Part shown: piece by piece, positions 27,021 to 36,469 of the stretch
Layout: each line of letters opens with the position of its first letter
How positions within the stretch are numbered: position 1 is the stretch's first letter
From: Pseudomonadota bacterium
GTDB lineage: Bacteria; Pseudomonadota; Gammaproteobacteria; JAADHS01
Assembly: GCA_021821045.1 (NCBI GenBank)
Contig: JAKACW010000031.1
Coordinates: 1-51,109 of the forward strand
Direction of reading: 5' to 3'
Length of the DNA: 51,109 nt
The notes under the pieces: generated by a model
What the model saw: the letters and a program-made list of their open reading frames with translations, nothing else
Told to the model about the DNA's origin: nothing
Databases searched by the model: none
Position numbers and translations under genes: made by a program

Positions 27021-28172
27021 ATGGCGGACAGCATGACAGTTTTTCGCGACAAGATTCGAGATTTCGCGCTGCAGGAAATCGCGCCACTGGCGGCTGAGAT
27101 CGACCGCAGCGATGAGATTCCCCGCGAAGTCTGGCTGAAGCTGGGTCGCGAAGGTCTGCATGGCATGACCATCCCAAAGCAGTACGGTGGTTTGGGATTG
27201 ACTTACTATCACCACCTTATCGCCACGGAGGAGTTGTCCCGAGTCTCCGGCACCGTCGGGTTCGCCTACGCGGCGCATGCCAACATCTGCGTGGACAATT
27301 TATATAAGAACGCCAACGAGGAGCAGCGCAAGAAGTACCTGCCGAAGCTCATTTCCGGCGAGCATGTCGGCGCGCTCGCCATGTCGGAGCCCAACGCGGG
27401 TTCCGACGTGATCGGCTCCATGACCTGTCACGCCGAGGACAAGGGCGATCACTGGTTGGCCAACGGCACCAAGCGCTGGATTACCAATGGGCCGTATGCG
27501 GACGTGTTGATCGTATACATGCGCACCGCACCGGCGGAACAGGGCTCGCGCAGCATCACGGCCTTTCTGATTGAGAGGGGAATGGCCGGCTTCACCACCG
27601 GGCCGAAAAAGGACAAGCTCGGCATGCGCGGGGCCGGAAATTGCGAGTTGTACTTCAAGGACTGCAAGATACCCAAAGACCGGGTATTGGGCGAAGTGAA
27701 CCAAGGGGTGTCCGTGCTCATGAAAGGCTTGGATTCAGAGCGCCTAATTCTATGCGGCGGTCCTTTGGGCTTGATGCAGGCGGCGATGGATTTGTCTATT
27801 CCCTATCTGCACGAGCGGGAACAGTTCGGGCAACCCATCGGCAATTTTCAGATGATGCAGGCCAAGATCGCCGATATGTACACCCAGTTGGAGGCGGCGC
27901 GGGCCATGGCGTACCGCGCTGCGGAGACCTTCGATCAGAACCCGCACCGCGGGCGCGACTCGGCGGCATGTTGTTTGTTCTCCTCGCAAGCGGCTACGGC
28001 CATGGCGTTGGACGCCATACAGATCATGGGCGGGCGCGGCTACATGAACGACGAAGTGCCCGGCCGTTTGCTGCGTGACGCCAAGATCTACGAGATCGGG
28101 GGCGGCACCAACGAGATTCGACGCATCGTCATCGCGCGGGATTTGCTCAAGGCGGGCGGGAAGAAGAAGTAG
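27021..28172 (+). CDS. liuA: isovaleryl-CoA dehydrogenase
   Basis: This FAD-dependent acyl-CoA dehydrogenase oxidises isovaleryl-CoA to 3-methylcrotonyl-CoA in leucine breakdown. The 383-residue product shows ALAMSEPNAGSDV (FAD site), KRWITNGPYADVLIVYMRT, and QIMGGRGYMNDEVPGRLLRDAKIYEIGGGTNEIRR. The sequence LDSERLILCGGPLGLMQA holds a glutamate in the position that serves as the catalytic base in isovaleryl-CoA dehydrogenases, rather than the C-terminal Glu position of most relatives. GAGAGGTGG precedes the ATG. It starts the leucine catabolic segment, with the thiolase next. Confidence 0.93.
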   Translation: MADSMTVFRDKIRDFALQEIAPLAAEIDRSDEIPREVWLKLGREGLHGMTIPKQYGGLGLTYYHHLIATEELSRVSGTVGFAYAAHANICVDNLYKNANEEQRKKYLPKLISGEHVGALAMSEPNAGSDVIGSMTCHAEDKGDHWLANGTKRWITNGPYADVLIVYMRTAPAEQGSRSITAFLIERGMAGFTTGPKKDKLGMRGAGNCELYFKDCKIPKDRVLGEVNQGVSVLMKGLDSERLILCGGPLGLMQAAMDLSIPYLHEREQFGQPIGNFQMMQAKIADMYTQLEAARAMAYRAAETFDQNPHRGRDSAACCLFSSQAATAMALDAIQIMGGRGYMNDEVPGRLLRDAKIYEIGGGTNEIRRIVIARDLLKAGGKKK

Positions 28173-28207
28173 CGATTTCGAGCGCTTTGGGTCTTGGGAG
28201 TCCTATT

Positions 28208-28286
28208 GTGGGAGCGGATCATTCCGCGATTCTTGGCTCCAAATTCTCCCTCCGCTCGATCGATCGCGGTAGGAAGCCGCTCCCAC
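28208..28286. repeat. REPIN-like pair between liuA and the thiolase gene
   Basis: A 22-base unit at 28208-28229 (GTGGGAGCGG...TCCGCGA) faces an inverted unit at 28264-28286 (TCGCGGTAGG...CCGCTCCCAC), 34 bp apart. The pair can fold into one large hairpin. It is in the 165-bp gap between liuA and the thiolase start and could act as a processing or termination point inside the gene string. Confidence 0.85.
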
Positions 28287-28337
28287 GGCTTGGATGACCG
28301 TATCTCCCGTTGCGGAGTTTTGCGAAAAGGAAGGACC

Positions 28338-29528
28338 ATGAAAACTCAGACTGACTTGCCCCTTATTGTTGCCGCGCGGCGCACGCCGTTGGGTGGTTAC
28401 CTCGGCGTGCTGGCTGGCGTACCCGCCACCCAGCTCGGCGCGACGGCGATTCGGGCCTGTCTGGGTTCAACCGCCGACCGCTTCGGCGAGCAGGACGAAG
28501 TCATCATGGGTTGCGTGCTGCCGGCCGGGTTGGGTCAGGCGCCCGCGCGTCAAGCCGCGTTGGGGGCGGGTCTGCCGTTGAGTGTGGGCGCGACCACCGT
28601 CAACAAAGTCTGTGGCTCGGGGATGAAAGCCGTCATGCTGGGCTGCGATGTGTTGCGTATGGGAAGCGCGCGCTGGGTGATCGCGGGCGGCATGGAGTCC
28701 ATGAGCAACGCGCCGCACTTGGTGCGCGGGATGCGCAGCGGGGTGCGGTTCGGTCATCAGCAAATGCTCGATCACATGTTCCTGGACGGTTTGGAAAACG
28801 CGGCGGACAACGCGCTGATGGGTTGCTTCGCGGAGAATTGCGCCCGCGAGTTTGCCTTCTCCCGGGAAGCGCAGGACCAGTACGCCATCGAATCGGTGCG
28901 TCGCGCGGTGGCGGCCATGTCCGGCGGGGCCTTTGATGAGGAGATCGTCGCCGTCAGCGTGGCGGGCAAGGACGGCGCTGCGCAGATCAATCAGGATGAG
29001 CAGCCGCCCAAGTGCAAGATCGAGAAGATACCCCAGCTCAAACCGGCGTTCGACAAGAAGGCCGGCACGGTGACGGCAGCCAATTCGTCGTCCATCTCTG
29101 ACGGCGCGGCGGCGTTGGTGTTGGCCATGCCTGCGACGGCCGGTAAACTGGGCATGCAGCCCCTCGCGCGCATCGCGGGTTACACCGCCCATGCCCAAGC
29201 CCCGGAAGCGTTTACCACCGCGCCCATCCGTGCCATTGAGCGATTGTTGTCCCAGGTCGGCTGGAAGAAAGACGACGTCGACTTGTTCGAAATCAACGAA
29301 GCGTTTGCGGTGGTCGCCATGGCGGCGATCAAAGCGTTGGATTTGCCCCGCGATAAAGTCAACGTCAACGGCGGCGCCTGCGCCATGGGTCATCCCATCG
29401 GCGCCACCGGGGCGCGCATCATCGTGACGTTGGTCCATGCCTTGCGCAAGCGCGGACTCAAGCGAGGTGTGGCATCATTGTGCATTGGCGGCGGCGAGGC
29501 GACCGCTATCGCGATCGAAGTTATCTAG
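28338..29528 (+). CDS. acetyl-CoA C-acyltransferase (thiolase)
   Basis: This thiolase either joins two acetyl-CoA or, in catabolism, cleaves acetoacetyl-CoA (or 2-methylacetoacetyl-CoA from isoleucine). The 396-residue product has the acyl-enzyme Cys in VNKVCGSGMKAVML. It also has the NVNGGACAMGHPIGATGARI histidine motif and the final SLCIGGGEATAIAIE cysteine motif. The ATG at 28338 is preceded by AAAAGGAAGG. The frame is open further upstream, but that part runs through a REP element and is rejected. With acetoacetyl-CoA synthetase and the HSD10-like gene nearby, it fits the end of both leucine and isoleucine routes. Confidence 0.92.
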   Translation: MKTQTDLPLIVAARRTPLGGYLGVLAGVPATQLGATAIRACLGSTADRFGEQDEVIMGCVLPAGLGQAPARQAALGAGLPLSVGATTVNKVCGSGMKAVMLGCDVLRMGSARWVIAGGMESMSNAPHLVRGMRSGVRFGHQQMLDHMFLDGLENAADNALMGCFAENCAREFAFSREAQDQYAIESVRRAVAAMSGGAFDEEIVAVSVAGKDGAAQINQDEQPPKCKIEKIPQLKPAFDKKAGTVTAANSSSISDGAAALVLAMPATAGKLGMQPLARIAGYTAHAQAPEAFTTAPIRAIERLLSQVGWKKDDVDLFEINEAFAVVAMAAIKALDLPRDKVNVNGGACAMGHPIGATGARIIVTLVHALRKRGLKRGVASLCIGGGEATAIAIEVI

Positions 29529-29555
29529 CGATCGAAGTAATCGAAAGGGCCATTG

Positions 29556-31163
29556 ATGGCGATCATCAAATCCGAAGTGGATGTCCATTCCGACGCGTTT
29601 GTCGCCAACACCGAGCACATGTACAGCTTGGTGGACGAACTCAAATCAAAAATCACGCACGTCACCCAGGGTGGGTCGAAATCGGCGCGCGAGAAACATC
29701 TGGCCCGCGGCAAGCTGTTGGCGCGCGATCGCATCAAGATGCTGGTGGACCCCAGCAGCACGTTCCTTGAGTTTTCCCCGCTGGCTGCTTACGGCATGTA
29801 TGACGATGAGATTCCCAGCGCTGGCATTGTCACCGGCATTGGGCGGGTGCATGGTCAGGAAGTGTTGATCGTAGCCAATGACGCCACTGTCAAAGGCGGA
29901 ACCTACTATCCCATGACGGCGAAGAAGCATCTACGCGCCTTGGAAATCGCCGACCAGAATTTTCTACCTTGCGTCTATCTGGTGGATTCCGGCGGCGCCA
30001 ACCTGCCCATGCAGGATGAAGTGTTTCCCGATCGCGATCATTTCGGCCGGGTCTACTTCATGCAGGCGCGCATGTCGGCCAAAGGGATACCGCAGATCGC
30101 CGTGGTGCTGGGCTCGTGCGTTGCGGGCGGCGCCTACGTGCCGTCCATGTCTGACGAGTCAGTGATCGTGCGCAACCAAGGGACGATTTTTCTCGGCGGT
30201 CCGCAATTGGTGAAGGCGGCGACCGGCGAAGTGGCGGACGTGGAGGAGCTGGGCGGCGGTGACATGCACAGCCGGCGCTCCGGCGTGACCGATCATTTGG
30301 CGGAATCCGACGAGGACGCGCTGCGCATCACGCGCGACATCTTGGCGAACATCAATTATCCACGCGGAAAGTCCATGACGCCGCGACCCGTGGTGGAGCC
30401 GCGCTATCCCATCGAGCAGATCTACGGCGTTGTGGCGCGAGACCCACGCCATCAATATGATGTGCGGGAAGTCATCGCGCGGATTGTGGACGGCAGCGAC
30501 TTTCATGAGTTCAAGGCGAACTACGGCGCCACGTTGGTGTGCGGTTTCGCGCGAATCCACGGTTACCCTGTGGGGATTTTAGGCAACAACGGGGTACTGT
30601 TTTCCGAATCGGCGCTGAAAGGAACCCATTTCATTGAGTTATGCTGCCAACGCCGCATACCATTGGTGTTCCTGCAGAACATTACCGGGTTTATGATCGG
30701 CAAGAAGTTCGAACAGGGCGGTATTGCCAAGGATGGCGCGAAAATGGTCACCGCGGTCGCATCCGCCGAAGTTCCAAAATTCACGGTCATAATCGGCGGT
30801 TCGTTCGGCGCCGGCAACTATGCGATGTGCGGTCGCGCCTATGGTCCGCGTCAGTTGTGGATGTGGCCCAATGCCCGCATATCGGTCATGGGCGGGGAAA
30901 TGGCGGCCCAGACCTTGAGCACCGTGCGCGCGGAGAATTATGCGCGCCAGAAAAAGGATTGGCCGGAGCAGGAGCGCTTGGCGTTCGAGCAGGAAGTGAA
31001 GGACCAGTTCGAGCGGCAAGCGAATCCTTATTACGCCACGGCGAGGTTGTGGGACGACGGCATCATCGATCCCATGGACACTCGCAAGGTGTTGGCGATC
31101 GGCCTTGCCGCGGCGGCGAACGGCCCCATTCCCGACACCCGCTTCGGCGTCTTTAGAATGTGA
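29556..31163 (+). CDS. liuB: methylcrotonyl-CoA carboxylase carboxyltransferase (beta) subunit
   Basis: The beta subunit transfers the carboxyl group from biotin to 3-methylcrotonyl-CoA. The 535-residue product has the two crotonase-like carboxyltransferase halves. The N-terminal half shows [29 protein letters not shown] and [18 protein letters not shown]. The C-terminal half shows [59 protein letters not shown]. The match to methylcrotonyl-CoA carboxylase is close, but geranyl-CoA carboxylase beta is similar and not strictly excluded. The start is an ATG at 29556, right after a TTG. No biotin carboxylase (alpha) gene is adjacent or anywhere in the window. Confidence 0.92.
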   Translation: MAIIKSEVDVHSDAFVANTEHMYSLVDELKSKITHVTQGGSKSAREKHLARGKLLARDRIKMLVDPSSTFLEFSPLAAYGMYDDEIPSAGIVTGIGRVHGQEVLIVANDATVKGGTYYPMTAKKHLRALEIADQNFLPCVYLVDSGGANLPMQDEVFPDRDHFGRVYFMQARMSAKGIPQIAVVLGSCVAGGAYVPSMSDESVIVRNQGTIFLGGPQLVKAATGEVADVEELGGGDMHSRRSGVTDHLAESDEDALRITRDILANINYPRGKSMTPRPVVEPRYPIEQIYGVVARDPRHQYDVREVIARIVDGSDFHEFKANYGATLVCGFARIHGYPVGILGNNGVLFSESALKGTHFIELCCQRRIPLVFLQNITGFMIGKKFEQGGIAKDGAKMVTAVASAEVPKFTVIIGGSFGAGNYAMCGRAYGPRQLWMWPNARISVMGGEMAAQTLSTVRAENYARQKKDWPEQERLAFEQEVKDQFERQANPYYATARLWDDGIIDPMDTRKVLAIGLAAAANGPIPDTRFGVFRM

Positions 31164-31178
31164 GGATCGATTCGCGCA

Positions 31179-31955
31179 ATGACATTGCTGATGGCCAAGG
31201 ACGAGCGTGGAGTGTGCACGCTCACATTGAATCGTCCGGAAAAACACAACGCGTTTGACGACGCGCTGATTGCAGAGCTGACCGCCCGGCTGGAAAGTTT
31301 GGCCGAGGACGCGGAAGTCCGGATCGTCGTGTTGACCGGGGCGGGAGACTCGTTCTCCGCCGGCGCGGATTTGACGTGGATGCAGTCCATGATCCAATAC
31401 GACATGGACACCAACTGCCATGACGCGATGCGTCTGGCGGGATTGATGCGGGCCTTGTACAACCTTCCCAAGCCGACCGTCGCGCGGGTCAACGGCGGCG
31501 CTTTCGGCGGTGGTTTGGGTTTGATCGCGTGCTGCGACATCGCCGTCGGTCTGGCGGAGGCCAAATTCGGCTTCACGGAAAGCACGCTGGGAATCGCCCC
31601 GGCAGTGATCGCGCCCTTTGTCATTAGCGCCATCGGCGCCCGTCAGGCCAAGCGGCTGTTTCTGACCGGCGAGATTTTCAGCGGATGGGAGGCGCAGCAA
31701 CTCGGGCTTCTGGCGCGCGCCGTGGCGCCGGCGGAATTGGACGAGGCCGTCGAGCGCGAAATCAAACTGCTGCTGCGCGCCGGCGCCCAAGCTCAAAAGG
31801 CCTGTAAGGAGCTGGTGCACTACGTCGCCAACATTCAAGATCATGTCGATTTCTATACCAGCCACGTGATTGCGGAACTACGCGTCAGCGATGAGGGCCA
31901 GGAAGGTCTGCGCAGCTTCATCGAGAAGCGGCCGCCCGCGTGGCGCAAATCGTAA
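31179..31955 (+). CDS. liuC: enoyl-CoA hydratase family, probable methylglutaconyl-CoA hydratase
   Basis: In this position a crotonase-fold enzyme would hydrate 3-methylglutaconyl-CoA to HMG-CoA. The 258-residue product has LTLNRPEKHNAFDDALI, the oxyanion-hole stretch TGAGDSFSAGADLTWMQSM, and ARVNGGAFGGGLGLIACCDIAVG with FGFTESTLGIAPAVIAPFV (catalytic Glu region). Length is normal. Crotonase substrates cannot be read from sequence alone; the assignment leans on the neighbours, liuB upstream (15 bp) and HMG-CoA lyase downstream (9 bp). Confidence 0.85.
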   Translation: MTLLMAKDERGVCTLTLNRPEKHNAFDDALIAELTARLESLAEDAEVRIVVLTGAGDSFSAGADLTWMQSMIQYDMDTNCHDAMRLAGLMRALYNLPKPTVARVNGGAFGGGLGLIACCDIAVGLAEAKFGFTESTLGIAPAVIAPFVISAIGARQAKRLFLTGEIFSGWEAQQLGLLARAVAPAELDEAVEREIKLLLRAGAQAQKACKELVHYVANIQDHVDFYTSHVIAELRVSDEGQEGLRSFIEKRPPAWRKS

Positions 31956-31964
31956 TGGACCGCT

Positions 31965-32885
31965 ATGCAGTTGCCGGATAAGGTCAAGATCGTCGAAGTG
32001 GGTCCGCGGGATGGCCTGCAAAACGAATCTCAGGCCGTCAGCGTCGACACTAAAGTCCAGCTCATCGACCAGCTTGCCCGGGCCGGTTTGCAGGCCATCG
32101 AAGTCTCCAGTTTCGTCAATCCGACGCGGGTCCCTCAGCTTGCCGATGCCGAGGAAGTGTTTGCGCGCATAGAACGGCGCGCCGGCGTGTGCTACAGCGC
32201 GCTGGTGCCCAACGTTACCGGACTGGCGCGAGCATTGTCGTCCCGGGTGGATGAAATCGCCGTGTTCACCGCGGCCTCGGAGACGTTCTGCCAGCGCAAC
32301 ATACAGTGCTCGATCGCCGAGTCACTGGCGCGTTTCGAGCCCGTCGTGCGGGGCGCGCGCGACGTCAACCTCCCGGTGCGCGCCTATATTTCGTGCGTTG
32401 CCGGTTGCCCCTACGAAGGCCCCATCGAACCCGGCGTGGTGGCGGATTTGACCACAGCGTTGCTCGAGATGGGCGCCAGGGAGGTTTCCCTCGGCGACAC
32501 CATTGGCGTGGGCACGCCGGGCTCCATTCAGGCGCTGCTCGATGCCGTGCTGACCGTCGCGGACGCAAGTCGTCTGGCGGTGCATTTTCACGATACCCGC
32601 GGTCAGGCGCTGGCGAATATCCTGATCGCGCTAGGCTCGGGAATAAGTGTGGTGGACAGTTCGGTGGCGGGGTTGGGCGGTTGTCCTTATGCCAAAGGCG
32701 CCACCGGCAACGTGGCGACCGAGGACGTGGTGTACATGCTGGACGGCATGGGCATTCAAACCGGCGTCGATCTTGCCGCGCTGATCGAGGTTGGCAACTT
32801 CATATCCAATGCGCTGGGCCGCGACAATGCCAGCCGAGTCGGCCGGGCCGGACTTCCAAGGAGAGCGGAATGGACCGAACACTAA
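31965..32885 (+). CDS. liuE: hydroxymethylglutaryl-CoA lyase
   Basis: This lyase splits HMG-CoA into acetyl-CoA and acetoacetate, the last step of the leucine route. The 306-residue TIM-barrel product shows VKIVEVGPRDGLQNE (metal Asp), EVSSFVNPTRVPQLADAEEV, VHFHDTRGQALANI (metal His residues) and the signature loop GLGGCPYAKGATGNVATEDVVYML with its catalytic Cys. It overlaps the following dehydrogenase gene by 16 bp. It sits directly after liuC, where many liu operons carry the MCC alpha gene. Confidence 0.94.
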   Translation: MQLPDKVKIVEVGPRDGLQNESQAVSVDTKVQLIDQLARAGLQAIEVSSFVNPTRVPQLADAEEVFARIERRAGVCYSALVPNVTGLARALSSRVDEIAVFTAASETFCQRNIQCSIAESLARFEPVVRGARDVNLPVRAYISCVAGCPYEGPIEPGVVADLTTALLEMGAREVSLGDTIGVGTPGSIQALLDAVLTVADASRLAVHFHDTRGQALANILIALGSGISVVDSSVAGLGGCPYAKGATGNVATEDVVYMLDGMGIQTGVDLAALIEVGNFISNALGRDNASRVGRAGLPRRAEWTEH

Positions 32886-33634
32886 GCAATGCAACGGCGC
32901 TAATCAGCGGCGGCGCCTCCGGACTCGGGTTTGCCACGGCCGAGCACGTTGTGGCGCGCGGCGGCCGCGTCGTGCTGCTGGACGTCAACCAAGAAAAAGG
33001 CGACAACGCGGCCCGCAAGCTTGGACAGAACGCCATTTTCCTTGCGACGGATATCACCCAGGAATCCCAGGTCGACGCCGCCGTCAGTAAGGCGATGGAA
33101 AAATTCGCGCGCATCGATCTTTTGGTCAACTGCGCGGGCATCGCGCCCAGCCGCCGTGTGCTGGCCCGCGACGGACTGATGGCCACGGACGATTTCGAGC
33201 GCGTAATTCGCATCAACCTGGTCGGCGTGTTTTGCGTCGCGCGGGCCGCCGCGAACGTCATGCAGAACAACGCGCCCGACGTGGCGGGCCAGCGCGGCGT
33301 CATCATTCAAACCGCCTCTATTGCCGCCTTCGATGGTCAAATCGGCCAGGCTGCGTACTCGGCGTCCAAAGCCGGGATCGTCGGCATGACGCTGCCTTTG
33401 GCACGGGAATTCGCCCGCCTGGGCATTCGCGTCGTGACCATCGCGCCGGGGCTTTTTCGCACGCCGATGTTCGATACGTTGCCGCCCAAAGCGGTGGAAG
33501 AGTTGGAGGCCAGCACGCCGTTCCCGAAACGACTGGGCAAACCGGAAGAGTTCGCCGCGCTGGTGGAGCAGATCTACGTCAACACCATGATCAACGGCGA
33601 GACTGTGCGTATCGACGGTGCATTGCGGATGTGA
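32870..33634 (+). CDS. SDR, HSD10-like 3-hydroxyacyl-CoA dehydrogenase
   Basis: This is a short-chain dehydrogenase of 254 residues with the NAD motif ALISGGASGLG, Asp in VVLLDVNQEKG (NAD preference), LVNCAGIAP, and the catalytic Ser/Tyr/Lys in TASIAAFDGQIGQAAYSASKAG. The tail (PGLFRTPMFDTLPPKAVEELEASTPFPKRLGKPEEFAALV) closely follows type-II 3-hydroxyacyl-CoA dehydrogenase (HSD17B10). In isoleucine breakdown that enzyme oxidises 3-hydroxy-2-methylbutyryl-CoA. The ATG at 32870 follows CCAAGGAGAGCGGA and lies inside the end of liuE. The acetoacetyl-CoA synthetase gene starts two bases after its stop. Confidence 0.88.
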   Translation: MDRTLSNATALISGGASGLGFATAEHVVARGGRVVLLDVNQEKGDNAARKLGQNAIFLATDITQESQVDAAVSKAMEKFARIDLLVNCAGIAPSRRVLARDGLMATDDFERVIRINLVGVFCVARAAANVMQNNAPDVAGQRGVIIQTASIAAFDGQIGQAAYSASKAGIVGMTLPLAREFARLGIRVVTIAPGLFRTPMFDTLPPKAVEELEASTPFPKRLGKPEEFAALVEQIYVNTMINGETVRIDGALRM

Positions 33635-33636
33635 GC

Positions 33637-35595
33637 ATGAAGCCGTTATGGACGCCCAGCCAAGCGCGTATCGACGGTTCCCAGATGAGCCGCTTCATGG
33701 CCTTTTCACGACAGCACCACGGCGCGCCCGACGGCGACTATGCCGATTTTTATCGCTGGTCCGTCGATCACAAGGAAGCGTTTTGGCCCGCGGTTTGGGC
33801 CTATTGCGGCGTCAAGGCCACGACGCCATGGCGCAAGGTGTTCGCGCCTGGGGCGGAGTTCCTCAAGGCGCGCTGGTTCGAGGGGGCGGAGCTCAACTTT
33901 GCCGAGAATTTGCTGCGTCATTGTGCGACCCAGCCCGGACAACCCGCGCTGATTTTTTGGGGTGAAGATCAAGTTCGCCGCGAACTGAGTTACGGCCAAC
34001 TGGGGGCGCAGGTGGCGGCAGTCGCCGGCGCGCTGCGCACAATGGGTGTGCAGCCGGGCGATCGCGTCGCGGCTTTCATGCCCAATCTGCCGGAGACGAT
34101 CGTTGCCATGCTCGCCACGGCCAGTCTGGGCGGCGTGTGGTCGTCCTGCTCGCCGGATTTCGGTCGCAATGGTGTCTTGGACCGCTTTGGCCAAATCGAA
34201 CCGAAAGTGCTGTTCGTTGCCGACGGGTATTTTTACAAAGGCAAGATCATTGATTCGCTGGCACGGGTGCGGGAGATCGCCGCCGCGCTGCCGTCGCTGC
34301 AGCGCGTGGTTGTGGTGCCTTATGTGTCCATGGCGCCCGATCTGACCGGGTTGCCGGCGGCGCTGACGCTTGCGGACTTTGCCGCCCAAGGCGCCGGCAA
34401 GTCGTTGCGCTTCGTCCCGCAGCCGTTCAACCATCCCTTGTACATTATGTATTCATCGGGCACGACCGGCGTGCCCAAGTGTATTGTCCACGGTGCGGGC
34501 GGCACGTTGTTGCAGCATCTCAAGGAGCATGTTTTGCACACCGACATCGGGCCGTCCGATCGCCTGCTTTATTTCACCACCTGCGGTTGGATGATGTGGA
34601 ACTGGTTGGTCAGCGGTCTGGCCAGCGGCGCGACTTTGATGTTGTACGACGGTTCGCCGTTTCACCCCAAGCCGGACACCTTGTTGAATTTCGCCGCCCA
34701 AGAAGGCATCACGGTATTCGGCACCAGCGCCAAGTACCTGGCGGCGGCGGAGAAGGAAGGCGTGGTGCCGCGCAAGACCCATTCTATTCCCAAGCTGCGC
34801 GCGATTCTGTCCACCGGTTCTCCCTTGGCGCCGGAATCTTTCGATTACGTTTATCGCGACTGGAAAGACGACCTGCAGTTGGCGTCCATCTCCGGCGGCA
34901 CGGATATCATTTCATGCTTCGCATTGGGGAACCCCATCCTGCCCGTCTACCGCGGGGAACTGCAATGCCGCGGACTGGGAATGCAGGTCGAGATATACAA
35001 TGAGTCAGGCCAGGCTGTGCGGGGCGAGAAAGGTGAGCTGGTATGCGCGGCGCCGTTCCCGTCCATGCCGGTCTTTTTCTGGAACGATCCGGGCGATGAG
35101 AAGTATCGTGCGGCATACTTCAGCCGCTTTCCCGGTGTGTGGGCCCATGGCGACTATGCCGAGCTGACCGAGCACGACGGCTTGATTATTTACGGTCGGT
35201 CGGATGCCGTGCTCAATCCCGGCGGCGTGCGCATCGGCACTGCGGAGATCTACCGCCAGGTGGAAAAGTTGGACGAGATTTTGGAGTGCATCGCGGCGGG
35301 GCAGGAGTGGGACAACGACGTGCGTGTTGTGTTGTTCGTCAAGCTGCGTGATAACGTGGTGCTTGACGACGCATTGCGGACCAAGATCAAGAAACTGATC
35401 CGCGACAACACGACGCCGCGCCATGTGCCGGATAAGATCCTCGCCGTGCCGGACATTCCCCGCACCATCAGCGGCAAAATCGTGGAGCTGGCGGTGACCA
35501 ACGTGATTCACGGCCGGCCGGTGAAGAACACCGATGCGCTGGCCAATCCCGACGCGCTGCGCCATTTCGCCAACCGACCGGAGTTGAGTTCATGA
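33637..35595 (+). CDS. acetoacetyl-CoA synthetase
   Basis: This enzyme activates acetoacetate with ATP and CoA, rescuing the acetoacetate made by both HMG-CoA lyase and fumarylacetoacetase. The 652-residue adenylate-forming protein shows the ACS-type N-terminus ([23 protein letters not shown]) and the P-loop [21 protein letters not shown]. It also has [48 protein letters not shown] and the C-terminal catalytic lysine [12 protein letters not shown]. Length fits acetoacetyl-CoA synthetase. Its stop overlaps the prpB start (ATGA), joining the leucine/tyrosine and propionate parts in one transcript. Confidence 0.93.
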   Translation: MKPLWTPSQARIDGSQMSRFMAFSRQHHGAPDGDYADFYRWSVDHKEAFWPAVWAYCGVKATTPWRKVFAPGAEFLKARWFEGAELNFAENLLRHCATQPGQPALIFWGEDQVRRELSYGQLGAQVAAVAGALRTMGVQPGDRVAAFMPNLPETIVAMLATASLGGVWSSCSPDFGRNGVLDRFGQIEPKVLFVADGYFYKGKIIDSLARVREIAAALPSLQRVVVVPYVSMAPDLTGLPAALTLADFAAQGAGKSLRFVPQPFNHPLYIMYSSGTTGVPKCIVHGAGGTLLQHLKEHVLHTDIGPSDRLLYFTTCGWMMWNWLVSGLASGATLMLYDGSPFHPKPDTLLNFAAQEGITVFGTSAKYLAAAEKEGVVPRKTHSIPKLRAILSTGSPLAPESFDYVYRDWKDDLQLASISGGTDIISCFALGNPILPVYRGELQCRGLGMQVEIYNESGQAVRGEKGELVCAAPFPSMPVFFWNDPGDEKYRAAYFSRFPGVWAHGDYAELTEHDGLIIYGRSDAVLNPGGVRIGTAEIYRQVEKLDEILECIAAGQEWDNDVRVVLFVKLRDNVVLDDALRTKIKKLIRDNTTPRHVPDKILAVPDIPRTISGKIVELAVTNVIHGRPVKNTDALANPDALRHFANRPELSS

Positions 35596-36467
35596 CCTCC
35601 AAACCGTCCGCTGCACAACGTTTTCGTGCCGCTTTGGCGGCGGAAAAGCCGCTGCAAATCGTCGGAGCAATCAACGCCTACAGCGCGTTACTGGCCCGTC
35701 GCGCCGGTTTTCGCGCCATCTATCTCTCGGGCGCCGGCGTGGCCAACGCCAGTTTCGGTTTGCCGGATCTGGGCGTAACAACGCTTGACGACGTGGCCAC
35801 CGACGCGCGGCGCATTGCGCGGGCCTGCGAATTGCCGTTGCTGGTCGACGCGGACACCGGTTGGGGCGATGCGGCCAAAACCGCGCGAACGTTGATCGAA
35901 GCGGGCGCCGCGGGCATGCATTTGGAGGATCAAATCGAAGCCAAGCGTTGCGGTCATCGCCCCGGCAAGGAACTGGTGTCCAGCGAAGACATGCAGGCCC
36001 GAATTCGCAGCGCCTGCGTCGGACGGGGAAGCAACGAGTTCGTCATCATGGCGCGCACCGACGCGGCGGCGGTGGAAGGGGTCGACGCGGCCATTGCGCG
36101 GGCGTTGGACTATGTCAAAGCCGGCGCGGACATGATTTTCGCCGAAGCGTTGACCGACTTGCCGTCCTACAAGCGATTCACGGAAAAGGTCGGTGTGCCG
36201 GTGCTGGCCAACATGACCGAATTCGGCAAAACGCCGATATTGCGCACGGACGAATTCGCGCGGGCCGGTGTGGCGATGGTGTTGTATCCGCTGTCGGCGT
36301 TTCGCGCCATGAGCAAGGCGGCGCAGAACGTGTACGAAACGCTGCGTCGCGACGGTTCGCAGCAAGCGGTGTTGGGCGCCATGCAGACCCGGGCCGAGTT
36401 GTACCAGGTATTGAACTACGAGTACTACGAAGAGGATCTTTCACGCCTGTTTCGGGAGCGGGAGTAA
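35592..36467 (+). CDS. prpB: 2-methylisocitrate lyase
   Basis: PrpB splits 2-methylisocitrate into pyruvate and succinate at the end of the methylcitrate cycle. The 291-residue product has the isocitrate-lyase-superfamily barrel: [36 protein letters not shown] (metal Asp residues), the catalytic [15 protein letters not shown] loop, and [33 protein letters not shown]. Length is typical. Its ATG overlaps the stop of acetoacetyl-CoA synthetase, and prpC starts 2 bp after its stop. Confidence 0.95.
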   Translation: MTSKPSAAQRFRAALAAEKPLQIVGAINAYSALLARRAGFRAIYLSGAGVANASFGLPDLGVTTLDDVATDARRIARACELPLLVDADTGWGDAAKTARTLIEAGAAGMHLEDQIEAKRCGHRPGKELVSSEDMQARIRSACVGRGSNEFVIMARTDAAAVEGVDAAIARALDYVKAGADMIFAEALTDLPSYKRFTEKVGVPVLANMTEFGKTPILRTDEFARAGVAMVLYPLSAFRAMSKAAQNVYETLRRDGSQQAVLGAMQTRAELYQVLNYEYYEEDLSRLFRERE

Positions 36468-36469
36468 CT

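Noticed and set aside
32306-32869. Upstream extension of the dehydrogenase frame through liuE
   Set aside because: The extension is Arg/Gly-rich and overlaps a clear HMG-CoA lyase; the SDR fold begins exactly at the ATG at 32870.
35861-36469. Upstream extension of the prpC frame through prpB
   Set aside because: It overlaps prpB in another frame with low-complexity content; the citrate-synthase fold starts at 36470.
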